Origin: an uncultured SAR86 cluster bacterium
Lineage (GTDB): Bacteria > Pseudomonadota > Gammaproteobacteria > Magnimaribacterales > D2472
NCBI GenBank assembly: GCA_902563835.1
Contig: CACEZB010000001.1
Location: 1 to 42,216 of the forward strand
DNA: 42,216 bases
Direction: 5' to 3'
The position numbers and the translations under genes are program-made. Of this stretch, positions 8,074 to 16,888 are shown piece by piece; position 1 is the first letter of the stretch; each line of letters begins with the position of its first letter. Under the pieces are notes generated by a model. That model was not told the origin of the DNA. It made no database searches and saw only the letters and a list, made by a program, of their open reading frames with translations.

Positions 8074-8559
8074 ATGAAAGAATCTGGTTATAGGCTAAAT
8101 GTGGGATTGGTTATCGCAAATAAAAAAGGTCAGTTATTGCTATGCAAAAGAACGGGTATGAACAGTTGGCAGTTTCCTCAAGGAGGAATTGACTATGCAG
8201 AAGACCCTTTGAAAGCAGCAAAAAGAGAGCTTTATGAAGAAGTAGGTATTAAATCTAATTCAGTAAAATTAATTCATTCATTAGAAGATTGGCTTAAATA
8301 TAATGTGCCTAAAAAAAGTCGAAGAAGAAAATTAATTAACAAGAATTTTAAAGGTCAAAAACAAAAGTGGTTCCTATTTAAATTAAAAGAGAATGTCGAC
8401 ATCTCTTTTGCAAATGATCCGGATAATGAGTTTGATGACTTTAAATGGGTTTCATACTGGTATCCTTTATCTGTAATCATCTCATTTAAAGAAAAAGTCT
8501 ATCGAGAAGCTTTAAATAAATTAAAATATTCTTTCTGCAGAGAGTTTGATAATGTTTGA
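8074..8559 (+). CDS. rppH: RNA pyrophosphohydrolase RppH (Nudix)
   Basis: RppH removes pyrophosphate from the 5' end of mRNAs and so starts their decay. The opening GYRLNVGLVIANKKGQLLLCKR and SWQFPQGGID are typical. The complete Nudix box spans residues 37-59 (G-x5-E-x7-REL-x-EE-x-GI). QKWFLFKL and EFDDFKWVSYWYPL follow as in the family. The 161-residue length is normal. The gene lies four bases after the permease and overlaps the next start by eight bases. Proximity to lgt and thyA is the usual gammaproteobacterial neighbourhood, here without ptsP. Confidence 0.94.
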   Translation: MKESGYRLNVGLVIANKKGQLLLCKRTGMNSWQFPQGGIDYAEDPLKAAKRELYEEVGIKSNSVKLIHSLEDWLKYNVPKKSRRRKLINKNFKGQKQKWFLFKLKENVDISFANDPDNEFDDFKWVSYWYPLSVIISFKEKVYREALNKLKYSFCREFDNV

Positions 8560-9343
8560 TGAAATATTGATTTTTAGTGCAATGGGCATACTGGCTGGTC
8601 TGTTAGCGGGAATGTTTGGAATTGGTGGAGGCCTAATAATGGTTCCTGTTTTAATTGGAACATTTATTAATTTAGGTTTTGCTGATGAGATTATTATCCA
8701 GCTTGCAATAGGCACAGCTATATCTTGTATTATTTTTACTGGTCTATCTTCTGCAAATGCTCATAGGAAAAAAAATTCTATAGATTTTTATCAATTTAAA
8801 CCTGTGGCTACAGGTATTATATTTGGAGCATTTGCTGGAGCGTTATTTGCTGTCCAAGTTAAAGGCGTAATCTTAAAATTATCAATTGCAGTGTTTGTTT
8901 TACTAGTAGGATTACAAATCCTATTTGATATAAATATTACATCTAAGAAAATCAATCCAAGTAAGCCTAAATCAATTTTTGCGGGTTCTGTTATTGGATT
9001 CCTTTCATCTATTCTTGGTATAGGTGGCGGCACATTTTCAGTGCCTTACTTTAAAGCATCTGGGTCAAGTTTAACTACCGCAATTGGCACTTCGGCAGCT
9101 TGCGGTGTTCCAATAGCAATTTTTGGAACGCTTGGTTATATCATTGCTGGAATAAATGTCGATATACTACCCAATATGAGTTTTGGTTATATTTATATTC
9201 CTGCTGTGCTTGGAGTTTCAATAACTAGTATCTTCGCTGCAAAGTATGGAGCAGATCTTGCTCATTATTTATCACAAACTGCTCTTAAAAGATTAATGGC
9301 ATCTTGGTTTTTTATAGTATCAATATATATGTTTGTAGTATGA
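8552..9343 (+). CDS. TauE/SafE-family sulfite or anion exporter
   Basis: The 263-residue integral membrane protein has about eight helices. It carries the two family repeats: LLAGMFGIGGGLIMVPVL near the N-terminus and FLSSILGIGGGTFSVPYF near the middle. The family exports sulfite, sulfoacetate or related anions; the substrate here is unknown. I start at ATG 8552, which overlaps the rppH stop; a TTG two codons earlier is possible. The TGA stop overlaps the lgt ATG as ATGA, so it is part of the rppH-lgt-thyA-folA run. Confidence 0.88.
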   Translation: MFDEILIFSAMGILAGLLAGMFGIGGGLIMVPVLIGTFINLGFADEIIIQLAIGTAISCIIFTGLSSANAHRKKNSIDFYQFKPVATGIIFGAFAGALFAVQVKGVILKLSIAVFVLLVGLQILFDINITSKKINPSKPKSIFAGSVIGFLSSILGIGGGTFSVPYFKASGSSLTTAIGTSAACGVPIAIFGTLGYIIAGINVDILPNMSFGYIYIPAVLGVSITSIFAAKYGADLAHYLSQTALKRLMASWFFIVSIYMFVV

Positions 9344-10137
9344 TTATTGAGTTATCAGATTTTTTTAATAACCCAAGCCTAATTGAATTAGGGCCGCTAA
9401 AAATTCAATATTATGCAATTACATGGCTTATATCTGCTGTCCTAATCTATATCTTTTTAAAGAATAATAATGCAATTAAAGAAATAGGTTTAAACGAAGA
9501 TGCTGTTAACGATATGGTTTTTTTGTATGGGCTATTTTTTGGGGCTATATGTGGCGGAAGAATAGGTTACATGCTCTTTTATGGGACTAACCAACTTGCA
9601 AATGACCCTTTATCATTATTCTATATTTGGCAAGGCGGATTAAGCTTTCATGGCGGCTTATTGGGTGTAATTGCTAGTTTAATTGTATTTTGTAAAAAGA
9701 AAGGTATTGAATTCCTAAGGTTAATGGATGGAGTTGCATTAGCAATGCCTATAGGTCTAGGATTGGTAAGGATTGGAAATTTCTTAAATGGGGAGTTGTA
9801 TGGAAAGGCAACTAATGGAGAGTGGGGTTTTATATTTCCTACCGATCCTTTTGGAATTCTGAGACACCCCTCTCAAATCTATGAAAGTATTGGCGAAGGA
9901 TTAATTTTATTTGTTATATTATTTCTGATAAATAAGAACACTAATATCAAAGGTATAGTTTCTTCATCATTTCTTATTTTTTATGGATTAATAAGATTTA
10001 TAATTGAATTCTTTAGGCAGCCTGATGCACATATTGGTTATGTTGCTTTTGATTCGATTAGCATGGGACAAATATTATGTATACCTATGATAATAATAGG
10101 ATTTTTGATATTAATGTATTCTAGGAAGAACGCATGA
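9340..10137 (+). CDS. lgt: Prolipoprotein diacylglyceryl transferase Lgt
   Basis: Lgt adds diacylglycerol from phosphatidylglycerol to the lipobox cysteine of prelipoproteins in the inner membrane. About seven membrane helices are visible. Conserved segments are GGRIGYMLFYG, GGLSFHGGLLG (the key His) and the Lgt signature RIGNFLNGELYGKATNGEWGF. SQIYESIGEG and RFIIEFFRQPDAHIG follow near the C-terminus. ATG 9340 overlaps the upstream TGA as ATGA. An in-frame upstream extension starting inside tauE is less likely. It precedes thyA, as in many gammaproteobacteria. At least two predicted lipoproteins in this window, the M2 peptidase and DctP, would be its substrates. Confidence 0.96.
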   Translation: MIIELSDFFNNPSLIELGPLKIQYYAITWLISAVLIYIFLKNNNAIKEIGLNEDAVNDMVFLYGLFFGAICGGRIGYMLFYGTNQLANDPLSLFYIWQGGLSFHGGLLGVIASLIVFCKKKGIEFLRLMDGVALAMPIGLGLVRIGNFLNGELYGKATNGEWGFIFPTDPFGILRHPSQIYESIGEGLILFVILFLINKNTNIKGIVSSSFLIFYGLIRFIIEFFRQPDAHIGYVAFDSISMGQILCIPMIIIGFLILMYSRKNA

Positions 10138-10997
10138 AAGTATATTTAGATCTTCTGCGTCACATATTAGAAAATGGCGAAGAAAAAGATGATAGAACTA
10201 ACACGGGAACAATATCTTCATTCGGACATCAATTAGAGTTTGATTTGGAGCAAGGATTCCCAGCAGTCACCACAAAGTCACTAGCATGGAAAGGAGTTGT
10301 TTCAGAACTTTTATGGTTTCTAGAAGGGTCTGATGATGAACGAAGGCTAGCAGAAATAAGGTTTAATAAAGATAGGTCTGAAATTACTGATTTAGAAAAA
10401 TATTCAACTATTTGGACAGACAATGCAGATAGCCAAGGAAAAGAGCTGGGTTATGAGAATTCTGAAACAAAAAAAATTCTTGGTCCTGTCTATGGAGTGC
10501 AATGGCGAAACTGGAATGGTAATGATCAAGTCAAAAATTTATTAGATGGTCTTAAAAATAATCCAGACGGGAGAAGGCATATCCTTTCTGCTTGGAATGT
10601 AGGTGAAATAAATAAAATGGCATTGCCTCCTTGTCATGTAATGTCTCAGTTTTATATACATAAAGACACAATAAGCTGCCATATGTATCAAAGAAGTGCT
10701 GATATGTTCTTAGGGGTTCCATTTAATATAGCTAGCTATGCGCTACTTTTATCGATTTTCGCTCAAATATTAGGACTTAAGCCAAAAAGATTTATACATT
10801 CTTTTGGTGATGCTCATATATATAAGAATTCTATTGAACAAGTTAAAGAACAAATCTCTAGAACGCCAAGATCACTGCCTAGACTTATTATTCCTAAGCT
10901 TAATTCAATCGATGATTTAAAAAAATATAGTATTGATGATTTTATTCTAGAAGATTACGACCCACATCCTCAAATTAAAGCAGAAATGGCAGTCTAA
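10134..10997 (+). CDS. thyA: Thymidylate synthase ThyA
   Basis: ThyA makes dTMP from dUMP using methylene-tetrahydrofolate. Landmarks are DRTNTGTISSFGHQLEFDL (phosphate-binding Arg), the catalytic Cys167 in ALPPCHVMSQF, YQRSADMFLGVPFNIASYALL, the Asn/His region HSFGDAHIYKNS, and the C-terminal PHPQIKAEMAV. At 287 residues it is longer than the 264-residue E. coli enzyme and carries an insert around residues 66-112, as in several other bacterial ThyA proteins. The start overlaps lgt by four bases. folA follows with no gap, so the dihydrofolate made by ThyA is recycled by its neighbour. Confidence 0.97.
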   Translation: MKVYLDLLRHILENGEEKDDRTNTGTISSFGHQLEFDLEQGFPAVTTKSLAWKGVVSELLWFLEGSDDERRLAEIRFNKDRSEITDLEKYSTIWTDNADSQGKELGYENSETKKILGPVYGVQWRNWNGNDQVKNLLDGLKNNPDGRRHILSAWNVGEINKMALPPCHVMSQFYIHKDTISCHMYQRSADMFLGVPFNIASYALLLSIFAQILGLKPKRFIHSFGDAHIYKNSIEQVKEQISRTPRSLPRLIIPKLNSIDDLKKYSIDDFILEDYDPHPQIKAEMAV

Positions 10998-11504
10998 ATG
11001 GTAACAATTTCTCATGTAGTCGCGCTTTCAAATAATAATGTAATTGGGGTTAATAATAGCCTACCTTGGAATCTTAAAACTGATCTCGCACATTTTAAAA
11101 ATTACACGTCTAATAAAATTATCGTAATGGGTAGAAAAACTTACGAATCTATTGGTCGCCCTCTTCCAAATAGAATAAATCTAATAGTTTCTAACACGAT
11201 CAAAGAAATTAATGGTGCTGAATTATTTAAAAGTACAGAAGATGCAATTAATAAAGCTAAAGAACTTTGTATTAATAAGAATCTTGATGAGATTATAATT
11301 ATTGGTGGTGGATATCTTTTTAGAGATACGCTATCTATTACAAATAAATTAGTTCTAACTAAAGTTGATTGTAATATTGAAGGAGATGTTTTTTATCCAG
11401 ATATTGATCTTAATGAATGGGAAAAGTTAAGTTCTGAACATTTTACAAAGGATTCAGATAATGATTATGACTTCACAGTCATAACATATGAAAAATCTAT
11501 GTAG
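10998..11504 (+). CDS. folA: Dihydrofolate reductase FolA
   Basis: The enzyme reduces dihydrofolate to tetrahydrofolate with NADPH. Visible motifs are NNVIGVNNSLPWNLKTDLAHFK (substrate Trp, acidic Asp and Phe), VMGRKTYESIGRPLPNR, and IIIGGGYLFRDTL for cofactor binding. The 168-residue length is normal. It starts directly after the thyA stop, so the two are coupled. It ends the plus-strand operon, overlapping the convergent TPR gene by eight bases with no terminator-like hairpin visible. Confidence 0.96.
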   Translation: MVTISHVVALSNNNVIGVNNSLPWNLKTDLAHFKNYTSNKIIVMGRKTYESIGRPLPNRINLIVSNTIKEINGAELFKSTEDAINKAKELCINKNLDEIIIIGGGYLFRDTLSITNKLVLTKVDCNIEGDVFYPDIDLNEWEKLSSEHFTKDSDNDYDFTVITYEKSM

Positions 11505-12909
11505 AGTTTTGTTGGATATAGTCTCTTCTTAAAGCTAAATTTGCGACCCTGATTTCTTCATTTTCAGTATATTTAATCCAATTATTAGCCTGAGTTTTAA
11601 TCTTTTTCTTTTTATCTCTTGCAGCTATTCTAAAATTTTTCTTAGCTTCATCAAATTCTTGAAGTTCAAAATAGGCTTGGCCAAGTGTTAAATATACTTG
11701 AGAAAGATTTTTTATTTTCCCCTTTTCTAACCCTTTCTTTATTGAAGCAACAGCTTCGTTAACTTTATCTTCAGATAAATATAAATTACCTAGTAGAACA
11801 TAAGACTCACCATCTTTTGACATAGAGGCAGCTTTTTCTAAAACTGGAATTGCTCTATCTATTTCTTGAGCCATTCTTAAAGAATCTGCTAAAAGTTTAA
11901 GATTTTTTTCTGTATCTTTAACTACTGGAACAATTTTTTCTTCTTCGGTTTCTTCGTCAACAATAGTGATCATTTTCTTTTGGCCTGATATTAGAACTTC
12001 TGCAGCCCAATAAGGATTTTTATTCAACAAGAGTAATTGAGCTAATGCTTTATATTCAGATTCTTTATCTAAGAAATCTTTTGCATGGGCTGCCTTTAGG
12101 GTAATCATATAATCTCTTTCCCTTCCAAGTTGACCATAAACACCACCAAGCTGGATGAAGTATAATTTTTTAGGATAAAGATTTACTAAAATTTCATATA
12201 TCGGGAGCTGTCTCCTAAGAGATTCTTTTTCACCGATTTCACTCTTCATTTCACTTATGTTGGCTGCCATAATCACATACCAATTTTCTCTTGGTTTATA
12301 CCCTTCTTCTTCTGCTAATTTAATAGCTGTCTCTATAGAAGATAATGATTTTTTGTAATCTTCTAATGAAAAATATGCTTGTCCAAGAAGAGCATATGAT
12401 TGAGCAGTTACTTTTTCAATTTCTTTTTGCCACTGAAGAACATATTGAATTCCTCTTTCATAATCTTCTTGCACCATATACAGTTGTCCTAAAGACAAAA
12501 GAGCTCCTGTTCTTAATGGGATGGTAACTTCGGGCTCAGCAATTAATTTTCTGTATGCGTCCATTGCTTGTGTATATTTTTCACTACTGAAATATACATA
12601 TGCCCATGCGTTCCACATAACTGATCGGTCATAACTCTTTAATTCATCTTTATCATTTCTTAATTCAGTTAAGATTCTTGTCACAGTCTCCATGTCTGGC
12701 GCTGGCTCACCTTTGTCGTCAACCACTTCAAGCGCTTCATATACTTTAGCCATTTTTTTAGCCGTTGATGCTTGAAGTGCTCTTGCTTTTTTATATTTAA
12801 CTGGTTGTTTTTTTAATGCTTCGTCTTCTTGAGCTCCAATATGTAAAGAAGAAAAAGAAAAACTAATTGTAAGTATTGAAAATAGGAAAAATGAAATTTG
12901 TTTTCTCAT
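11497..12909 (-). CDS. Periplasmic TPR-repeat protein of the TonB2-like operon
   Basis: A signal peptide (about residues 1-27, ending near HIGA) is followed by TPR-type helix repeats over most of the 470 residues. Examples are ALLGQAYFSLEDYKKSLSSI and QVYLTLGQAYFELQEFDEAKKNF. TPR proteins end the TonB2-type operons of Vibrio and other marine gammaproteobacteria and are thought to help the energy-transduction complex or its outer-membrane receptors. That is known context, and the exact role is open. It starts nine bases after the tonB stop and is last in the six-gene minus operon. Confidence 0.85.
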   Translation of the reverse strand: MRKQISFFLFSILTISFSFSSLHIGAQEDEALKKQPVKYKKARALQASTAKKMAKVYEALEVVDDKGEPAPDMETVTRILTELRNDKDELKSYDRSVMWNAWAYVYFSSEKYTQAMDAYRKLIAEPEVTIPLRTGALLSLGQLYMVQEDYERGIQYVLQWQKEIEKVTAQSYALLGQAYFSLEDYKKSLSSIETAIKLAEEEGYKPRENWYVIMAANISEMKSEIGEKESLRRQLPIYEILVNLYPKKLYFIQLGGVYGQLGRERDYMITLKAAHAKDFLDKESEYKALAQLLLLNKNPYWAAEVLISGQKKMITIVDEETEEEKIVPVVKDTEKNLKLLADSLRMAQEIDRAIPVLEKAASMSKDGESYVLLGNLYLSEDKVNEAVASIKKGLEKGKIKNLSQVYLTLGQAYFELQEFDEAKKNFRIAARDKKKKIKTQANNWIKYTENEEIRVANLALRRDYIQQNST

Positions 12910-12918
12910 AATATTAAA

Positions 12919-13620
12919 TTAACTCTCATCAAGTATATATGTAAACCTATGCAATACATCATCTACCGGAACTGCCTTACCATCAACGATTTTAGGTTTG
13001 TATTTTAACTTTAGTGCTGCTCTTGCTGACGCGCTATTAAACATAGAGCATGGTCTAAATTCAACAGTAGGATCTTCAGGGCTTTTACTGGAACAATATC
13101 CTTCAACTGGAACAGCATTTTCAACACTACCTGTTTCAGTAATTGTAAATGAAACTAACGCATAGCCCATAGTCCCTCTTTCTTGAGCTCTCCTAGGATA
13201 AATAGGTACAACTTTAAATAATGGGATATATTCACCGTCTCTAAAAAATGATCCGCCTGCTTTAAAATTTGGTTTAGGTTTTGCTATGCTAACATCTAAA
13301 CCAGTGAGCGGCTGAAGATCAAGCTCTGGTTGAGCAATATCTTCTGGTTGTTCATCTGGCTTATCTGGTTTATCAAGCTCACTCATAAAGGTATCAATTT
13401 CTCTTTCTGGCATAACAATATCTGTTAGTTTCACCGAAGTATCTTCCTTGATACCACTATCTCCTAAAGCAATTAAAATTACCATTATAAAAAATAATGC
13501 GACAGTTATAAGAGAAGAGAATCCTATTCCAGCTGCATATTTATTTGCATTAAAAGCCTTAACATACATCTCATGTATTGGCTTTGTAACAGAATTTAAA
13601 GCAGAAAGAACTTGATCCAT
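12919..13620 (-). CDS. tonB: TonB-family energy transducer
   Basis: The 233-residue protein has an unusually long cytoplasmic or amphipathic N-terminus before one membrane helix (about residues 32-54). A periplasmic linker containing DKPDKPDEQPED and PKPNFK follows. The C-terminal TonB domain is PIYPRRAQERGTMGYALVSF with a later RAALKLKYKPKI and VLHRFTYIL. TonB carries proton-motive energy from the ExbB/ExbD channel to outer-membrane receptors. The linker is Pro/Asp-rich but short, as in TonB2-type proteins. It starts three bases after the exbD stop. No TonB-dependent receptor is in the window. Confidence 0.9.
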   Translation of the reverse strand: MDQVLSALNSVTKPIHEMYVKAFNANKYAAGIGFSSLITVALFFIMVILIALGDSGIKEDTSVKLTDIVMPEREIDTFMSELDKPDKPDEQPEDIAQPELDLQPLTGLDVSIAKPKPNFKAGGSFFRDGEYIPLFKVVPIYPRRAQERGTMGYALVSFTITETGSVENAVPVEGYCSSKSPEDPTVEFRPCSMFNSASARAALKLKYKPKIVDGKAVPVDDVLHRFTYILDES

Positions 13621-13623
13621 AAT

Positions 13624-14034
13624 TTATTTTGGTTCTGATGCTAATGAAATTGCATTTACACCTGCTTCTCTAGCACCATCCATAACTTTTATTATTGTGT
13701 CTGCTATTGCTTGCTCATCAGCCTGAATTACAACTGATCCTTGTGGGTTATCAGCAAGCATTTTGACAACGTTTGCTTTTACCTGTCTAACATCAATTCT
13801 TCTTCCATCCATCCAAACCTCATCATTAGCTCCAACCGCAATTAATATAGCAGCATTCTCTTGAGTTTCTGCTGTTTCAGAATCCGGTCTATTAATTTCA
13901 AGCCCTGGTTCTTTTATAAAATTTGCAGTGACAATAAAGAAAATAAGCATGATGAAAACAACATCAAGCATAGGAGTTAAATTAATTTCACTTTCTTCGT
14001 CTTTTACTGCAGTAGTTATTGCATTTCTTCTCAT
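13624..14034 (-). CDS. exbD: ExbD-family biopolymer transport protein
   Basis: This is a single-helix inner-membrane protein of 136 residues. Its N-terminal INLTPMLDVVFIMLIFFIVT carries the proton-path aspartate (Asp24) at the start of the helix, the hallmark of ExbD/TolR. The periplasmic domain ends with VVIQADEQAIADTIIKVMDGAREAGV, also typical. Lying between exbB and tonB makes ExbD the fitting name rather than TolR. ExbD and ExbB together form the proton channel that powers TonB. Confidence 0.93.
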   Translation of the reverse strand: MRRNAITTAVKDEESEINLTPMLDVVFIMLIFFIVTANFIKEPGLEINRPDSETAETQENAAILIAVGANDEVWMDGRRIDVRQVKANVVKMLADNPQGSVVIQADEQAIADTIIKVMDGAREAGVNAISLASEPK

Positions 14035-14043
14035 CTTAATCTC

Positions 14044-14574
14044 CTATAATTCTCTCTTAATTAATTCATTTAAATCATTTGTGTGTCTTTCTGATGCACT
14101 ATTTAAATATATGCTCGCAAATACTCCGGAAAGAGCTACAACCATACCGGCCATAGTTGGTAAAGTAGCCTTTGAAACTCCTCCTGCCATTGCTCTAGCA
14201 TCCCCGCCACCATTAAATGCCATTACTTGGAATACTTCTATCATTCCTGTAACCGTGCCTAGCAATCCAAATAATGGAGCAAGTACTACACAAGTCTGAA
14301 TTATTGAAAGATTTTTACTAATCTCTACTTTTGCTTGTGAAATCATCTTTTCACGAATTTGTAGTGCATGCCATGAGGTCTTATCTGATCTATTTTTCCA
14401 TTTACTAGATAGATCTTGAATATAAAAATCATGGCTATGAGAAAAATACCAAATTCTTTCAAAAATTAATGCCCACATAAAGAAGACCAAAATTGCAATT
14501 AGCCATAAGACAGTGCCACCCGCTTCCATAAAATCTCTTATGGAAGAAAAAGCTTCTGTTATAGCAAAAAACAT
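14044..14574 (-). CDS. exbB: ExbB-family proton channel subunit
   Basis: The protein has 176 residues and three membrane helices. The core is VVLAPLFGLLGTVTGMIEVFQVM followed by AGGVSKATLPTMAGMVVALSGVFA, the usual MotA/TolQ/ExbB signature. A first helix at about residues 20-40 (LWLIAILVFFMWALIF) and a long cytoplasmic loop precede it. It is short compared with E. coli ExbB (244) but matches ExbB2-type proteins. It follows the longer TtpC-like paralogue by nine bases. The pair of MotA/TolQ/ExbB proteins in one operon is the mark of TonB2-type systems. Confidence 0.92.
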   Translation of the reverse strand: MFFAITEAFSSIRDFMEAGGTVLWLIAILVFFMWALIFERIWYFSHSHDFYIQDLSSKWKNRSDKTSWHALQIREKMISQAKVEISKNLSIIQTCVVLAPLFGLLGTVTGMIEVFQVMAFNGGGDARAMAGGVSKATLPTMAGMVVALSGVFASIYLNSASERHTNDLNELIKREL

Positions 14575-14583
14575 AATTAACTA

Positions 14584-15969
14584 CTATTTCCCAGCACGTT
14601 CTGCAAGAATTCCTGTACTCTGCTCTTCTAAAACACTAATAATTCCTTTAGCAGAAGATGCTGCAAAAGAATGTAATAGAGTTGTAGGAATTGCAACTAA
14701 GAGACCTAGAACCGTTGTAACAAGGGCTTGAGAAATACCTCCAGCCATTAATTTTGGATCTCCAGTACCGTATAAAGTAATCATCTGGAAAGTTACAATC
14801 ATACCTGTAACTGTTCCTAATAAACCTGCCAGAGGTGCTACGACTGATATTATCCTAACAGCTCCAATACCCCTTTCAATTTCAGGTCTTTCAGCCATAA
14901 TTGCTTCAGCAAGTTTTAGTTCTAATGTATCAATGTCTTTCTTAAAGTTATCTTCTCCAGCTTTAAGAACTCTTCCTAATGGATTTCTTACATCAATCGC
15001 TTTAGATTTGGTCTGTTTTTTAACTGCTAAACCTAACATATATAAGCTATAGAGTTTCCAGAAAGCTAGACCAATACCAATCAAACCAACAAATATGATT
15101 GCATATCCAACCTCTCTACCTTGCTGAGCTCTCTCAAGCAATGATGGAGTTTGAATTAAGTTTGCTAAAAGACTTCCGCCTTGTGGTCCAGTTGGGTCCA
15201 CTCCAAACTTTACTAGTTCGCCTACATCAGCATTACCCACTTTCTTAGCAGTCTTGGTATATCTACCCTCAGGCTGCCTAGGTAAAAATGCATAATCACC
15301 GGTTGATGAAATATATTCTAAATATTTACCATCACACACAGCATTAAATAATCCAACTCTAGTTACATTACATGCAGATGACTCTCCATTAGGATCTATA
15401 ACATTTGTATCAAACGATACAACCTGGCCACTAGCTATCATTTCTCTTTGTAATTCGAACCATAAACCTTCAATTTCTCTTATTGTAGGAAGTTCAGTTG
15501 TTTCCGACATTTTTGCAGTCAGATCATTTAAAAAAGCAACTCTCTCTACTCCGTATTGTGGACCGGTTAATGAGCCTGAGAATTGAACAGCAGCCTCACC
15601 TGCAGAACTCTGCAAGTGACCAAAAAGCTCTACCAATGAACCAAGTTCTTTTTGATAAGCTTCTTCTTTTACTACTAGTATTGCTTCATTCTTTTTATAT
15701 TCAGCCTCTAATTGATCTGCGATCTTTTCTTGTCGAGCTAGTTCTCTTTTTTCAGCTGCGAGAATTGACGCTTGTTTATTCTTATCAGCCATAAATTTAG
15801 CTTCTCTATCTGAATTAGTAGCTTGTTCTTTTGTTTTCCCTTCTTTCACAAGCATTAAAAGAGCTTCAACTGTTGAAACTTCATTTGCCTCTTCTTCAGA
15901 ATCTTGTGCAAATACAAAAGTATTAAATGAAAGTACAAGAACAAAAAATATCGATAAAAACTTATTCAT
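14584..15969 (-). CDS. ttpC: TtpC-like long MotA/TolQ/ExbB-family protein
   Basis: The 461-residue protein starts with a signal peptide (cut near FVFAQ). A long charged coiled coil follows (about residues 60-110), then a periplasmic part with two cysteines (SACN and NAVCDG). The C-terminal MotA/TolQ/ExbB domain has a first helix near IIFVGLIGIGLAFW and the core VVAPLAGLLGTVTGMIVTFQ. This layout matches TtpC, the extra component needed by the Vibrio TonB2 complex. The start overlaps the DUF3450 stop (TAATG) with a strong GGAG ribosome binding site just upstream, which indicates coupling. Confidence 0.87.
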   Translation of the reverse strand: MNKFLSIFFVLVLSFNTFVFAQDSEEEANEVSTVEALLMLVKEGKTKEQATNSDREAKFMADKNKQASILAAEKRELARQEKIADQLEAEYKKNEAILVVKEEAYQKELGSLVELFGHLQSSAGEAAVQFSGSLTGPQYGVERVAFLNDLTAKMSETTELPTIREIEGLWFELQREMIASGQVVSFDTNVIDPNGESSACNVTRVGLFNAVCDGKYLEYISSTGDYAFLPRQPEGRYTKTAKKVGNADVGELVKFGVDPTGPQGGSLLANLIQTPSLLERAQQGREVGYAIIFVGLIGIGLAFWKLYSLYMLGLAVKKQTKSKAIDVRNPLGRVLKAGEDNFKKDIDTLELKLAEAIMAERPEIERGIGAVRIISVVAPLAGLLGTVTGMIVTFQMITLYGTGDPKLMAGGISQALVTTVLGLLVAIPTTLLHSFAASSAKGIISVLEEQSTGILAERAGK

Positions 15970-16733
15970 TATACTTCTCCTTTAATAACTGGCATTAGTA
16001 GCATATCAACTGGAGCTAACTTCTTAGCCATTCTTATGCCATCTCTAATTGGCTTTCTATAACTTCCTGGAAGCTCAACCCATTCACCAACTTCGTTATC
16101 CCATCTTCCGCTAGTTCTTTCATCTTTCGTTTGATAGAACATACCTATTCTTCCAATCACTAGTATGTTTACAACAGTGCCGTCAGCCAATTTGTCTTCA
16201 TAGGTATCTATTTTTCTTCCATACTCAGCTTCAATATTGTAAGCCTCTAGGACTTGTCTAACCTGCTCAGAAGCAGTAACTTTAGGTTTGGACATTGAAG
16301 ATCTGACTAGATCAATTCTAGCTCTTCTCTCTTCAGCTCTAAAAGGGGTATCTAATTGAATAAATGTTTCTAAACTATCAAGCATCTTTCCAGCCAATGG
16401 AGGTATTTGTCTTTGCATCACAACAACTTGAACTAGCTGTTCATCTAGTTTATCCATTAAATCAAGTTGAGCTTGAATTTGTATTCTTTTCTGTGCGTTA
16501 TAAAGTTTCAAGCCCTCAACTTGTTTTGAAACAACTTTATATTCATTTACTATCTTATCTGTTTGTCTTTCTGTTGCATCAATCCTATCTTGCGATGTTG
16601 CAGAAAGTTGTTGATTGTCTCTACCGACCTCTAAAACACTCTCCATATTAACCTCAACGACTTCATTTGCTAATGAAATTACGCTAAAGCCAATAAGGAC
16701 AGGTAAAGAAATATTCTTCATAAATTTATACAT
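15969..16733 (-). CDS. DUF3450 periplasmic coiled-coil protein, first gene of TonB2-like operon
   Basis: The 254-residue product has an N-terminal signal peptide (cut near SLA-NE). A long coiled coil follows, with segments such as VNEYKVVSKQVEGLKLYNAQ and QLDLMDKLDEQLVQVVVMQRQI. The DUF3450 C-terminal portion includes VLEAYNIEAEYGRKIDTYED and IGRIGMFYQTKDERTSGRW. DUF3450 genes lead TonB2/TtpC operons in many marine gammaproteobacteria, but their function is not established. A scaffold or partner of TtpC is plausible. ATG 16733 is favoured by a GGGAG ribosome binding site eight bases upstream; ATG 16721 is the alternative. A promoter with a perfect -10 lies at 16844-16872. Confidence 0.85.
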   Translation of the reverse strand: MYKFMKNISLPVLIGFSVISLANEVVEVNMESVLEVGRDNQQLSATSQDRIDATERQTDKIVNEYKVVSKQVEGLKLYNAQKRIQIQAQLDLMDKLDEQLVQVVVMQRQIPPLAGKMLDSLETFIQLDTPFRAEERRARIDLVRSSMSKPKVTASEQVRQVLEAYNIEAEYGRKIDTYEDKLADGTVVNILVIGRIGMFYQTKDERTSGRWDNEVGEWVELPGSYRKPIRDGIRMAKKLAPVDMLLMPVIKGEV

Positions 16734-16784
16734 TATATTTTCTCCCTTTCCCTAAAGTCAGATAATATTAACAGGCTATTTAAA

Positions 16785-16805
16785 ATAAATAAATTATTTA
16801 TTTAT
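16785..16805. promoter_or_regulatory. 21-bp perfect AT palindrome in TonB-operon leader
   Basis: Ten-base arms ATAAATAAAT and ATTTATTTAT flank a single central T. It lies about 30 bases downstream of the predicted start of transcription and 50 bases before the DUF3450 gene. It contains no G or C and does not match the Fur consensus well, so it may be an operator for another regulator or chance. Confidence 0.35.
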
Positions 16806-16843
16806 AGCTTGTTTAATCTAAAATTACCTATAAAGCAACTAAT

Positions 16844-16872
16844 ATTATATAACTTTTATTAATATAGCCCAA
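16844..16872 (-). promoter_or_regulatory. Sigma-70 promoter of the TonB2-like operon
   Basis: On the minus strand there is TTGGGC (16867-16872), a 17-base spacer and a perfect TATAAT (16844-16849). The predicted transcript starts near 16837 and has a leader of about 100 bases, long for this genome. It is the only good promoter between the DUF1295 gene and the operon. Confidence 0.6.
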
Positions 16873-16888
16873 TTTTAGGTATTCAGCC

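Noticed and set aside
8791-9033. Minus-strand open frame inside the TauE-like gene, and similar antisense frames elsewhere
   Set aside because: They mirror well-supported genes on the opposite strand, with Pro/Ser/Ile-biased translations and no ribosome binding sites.
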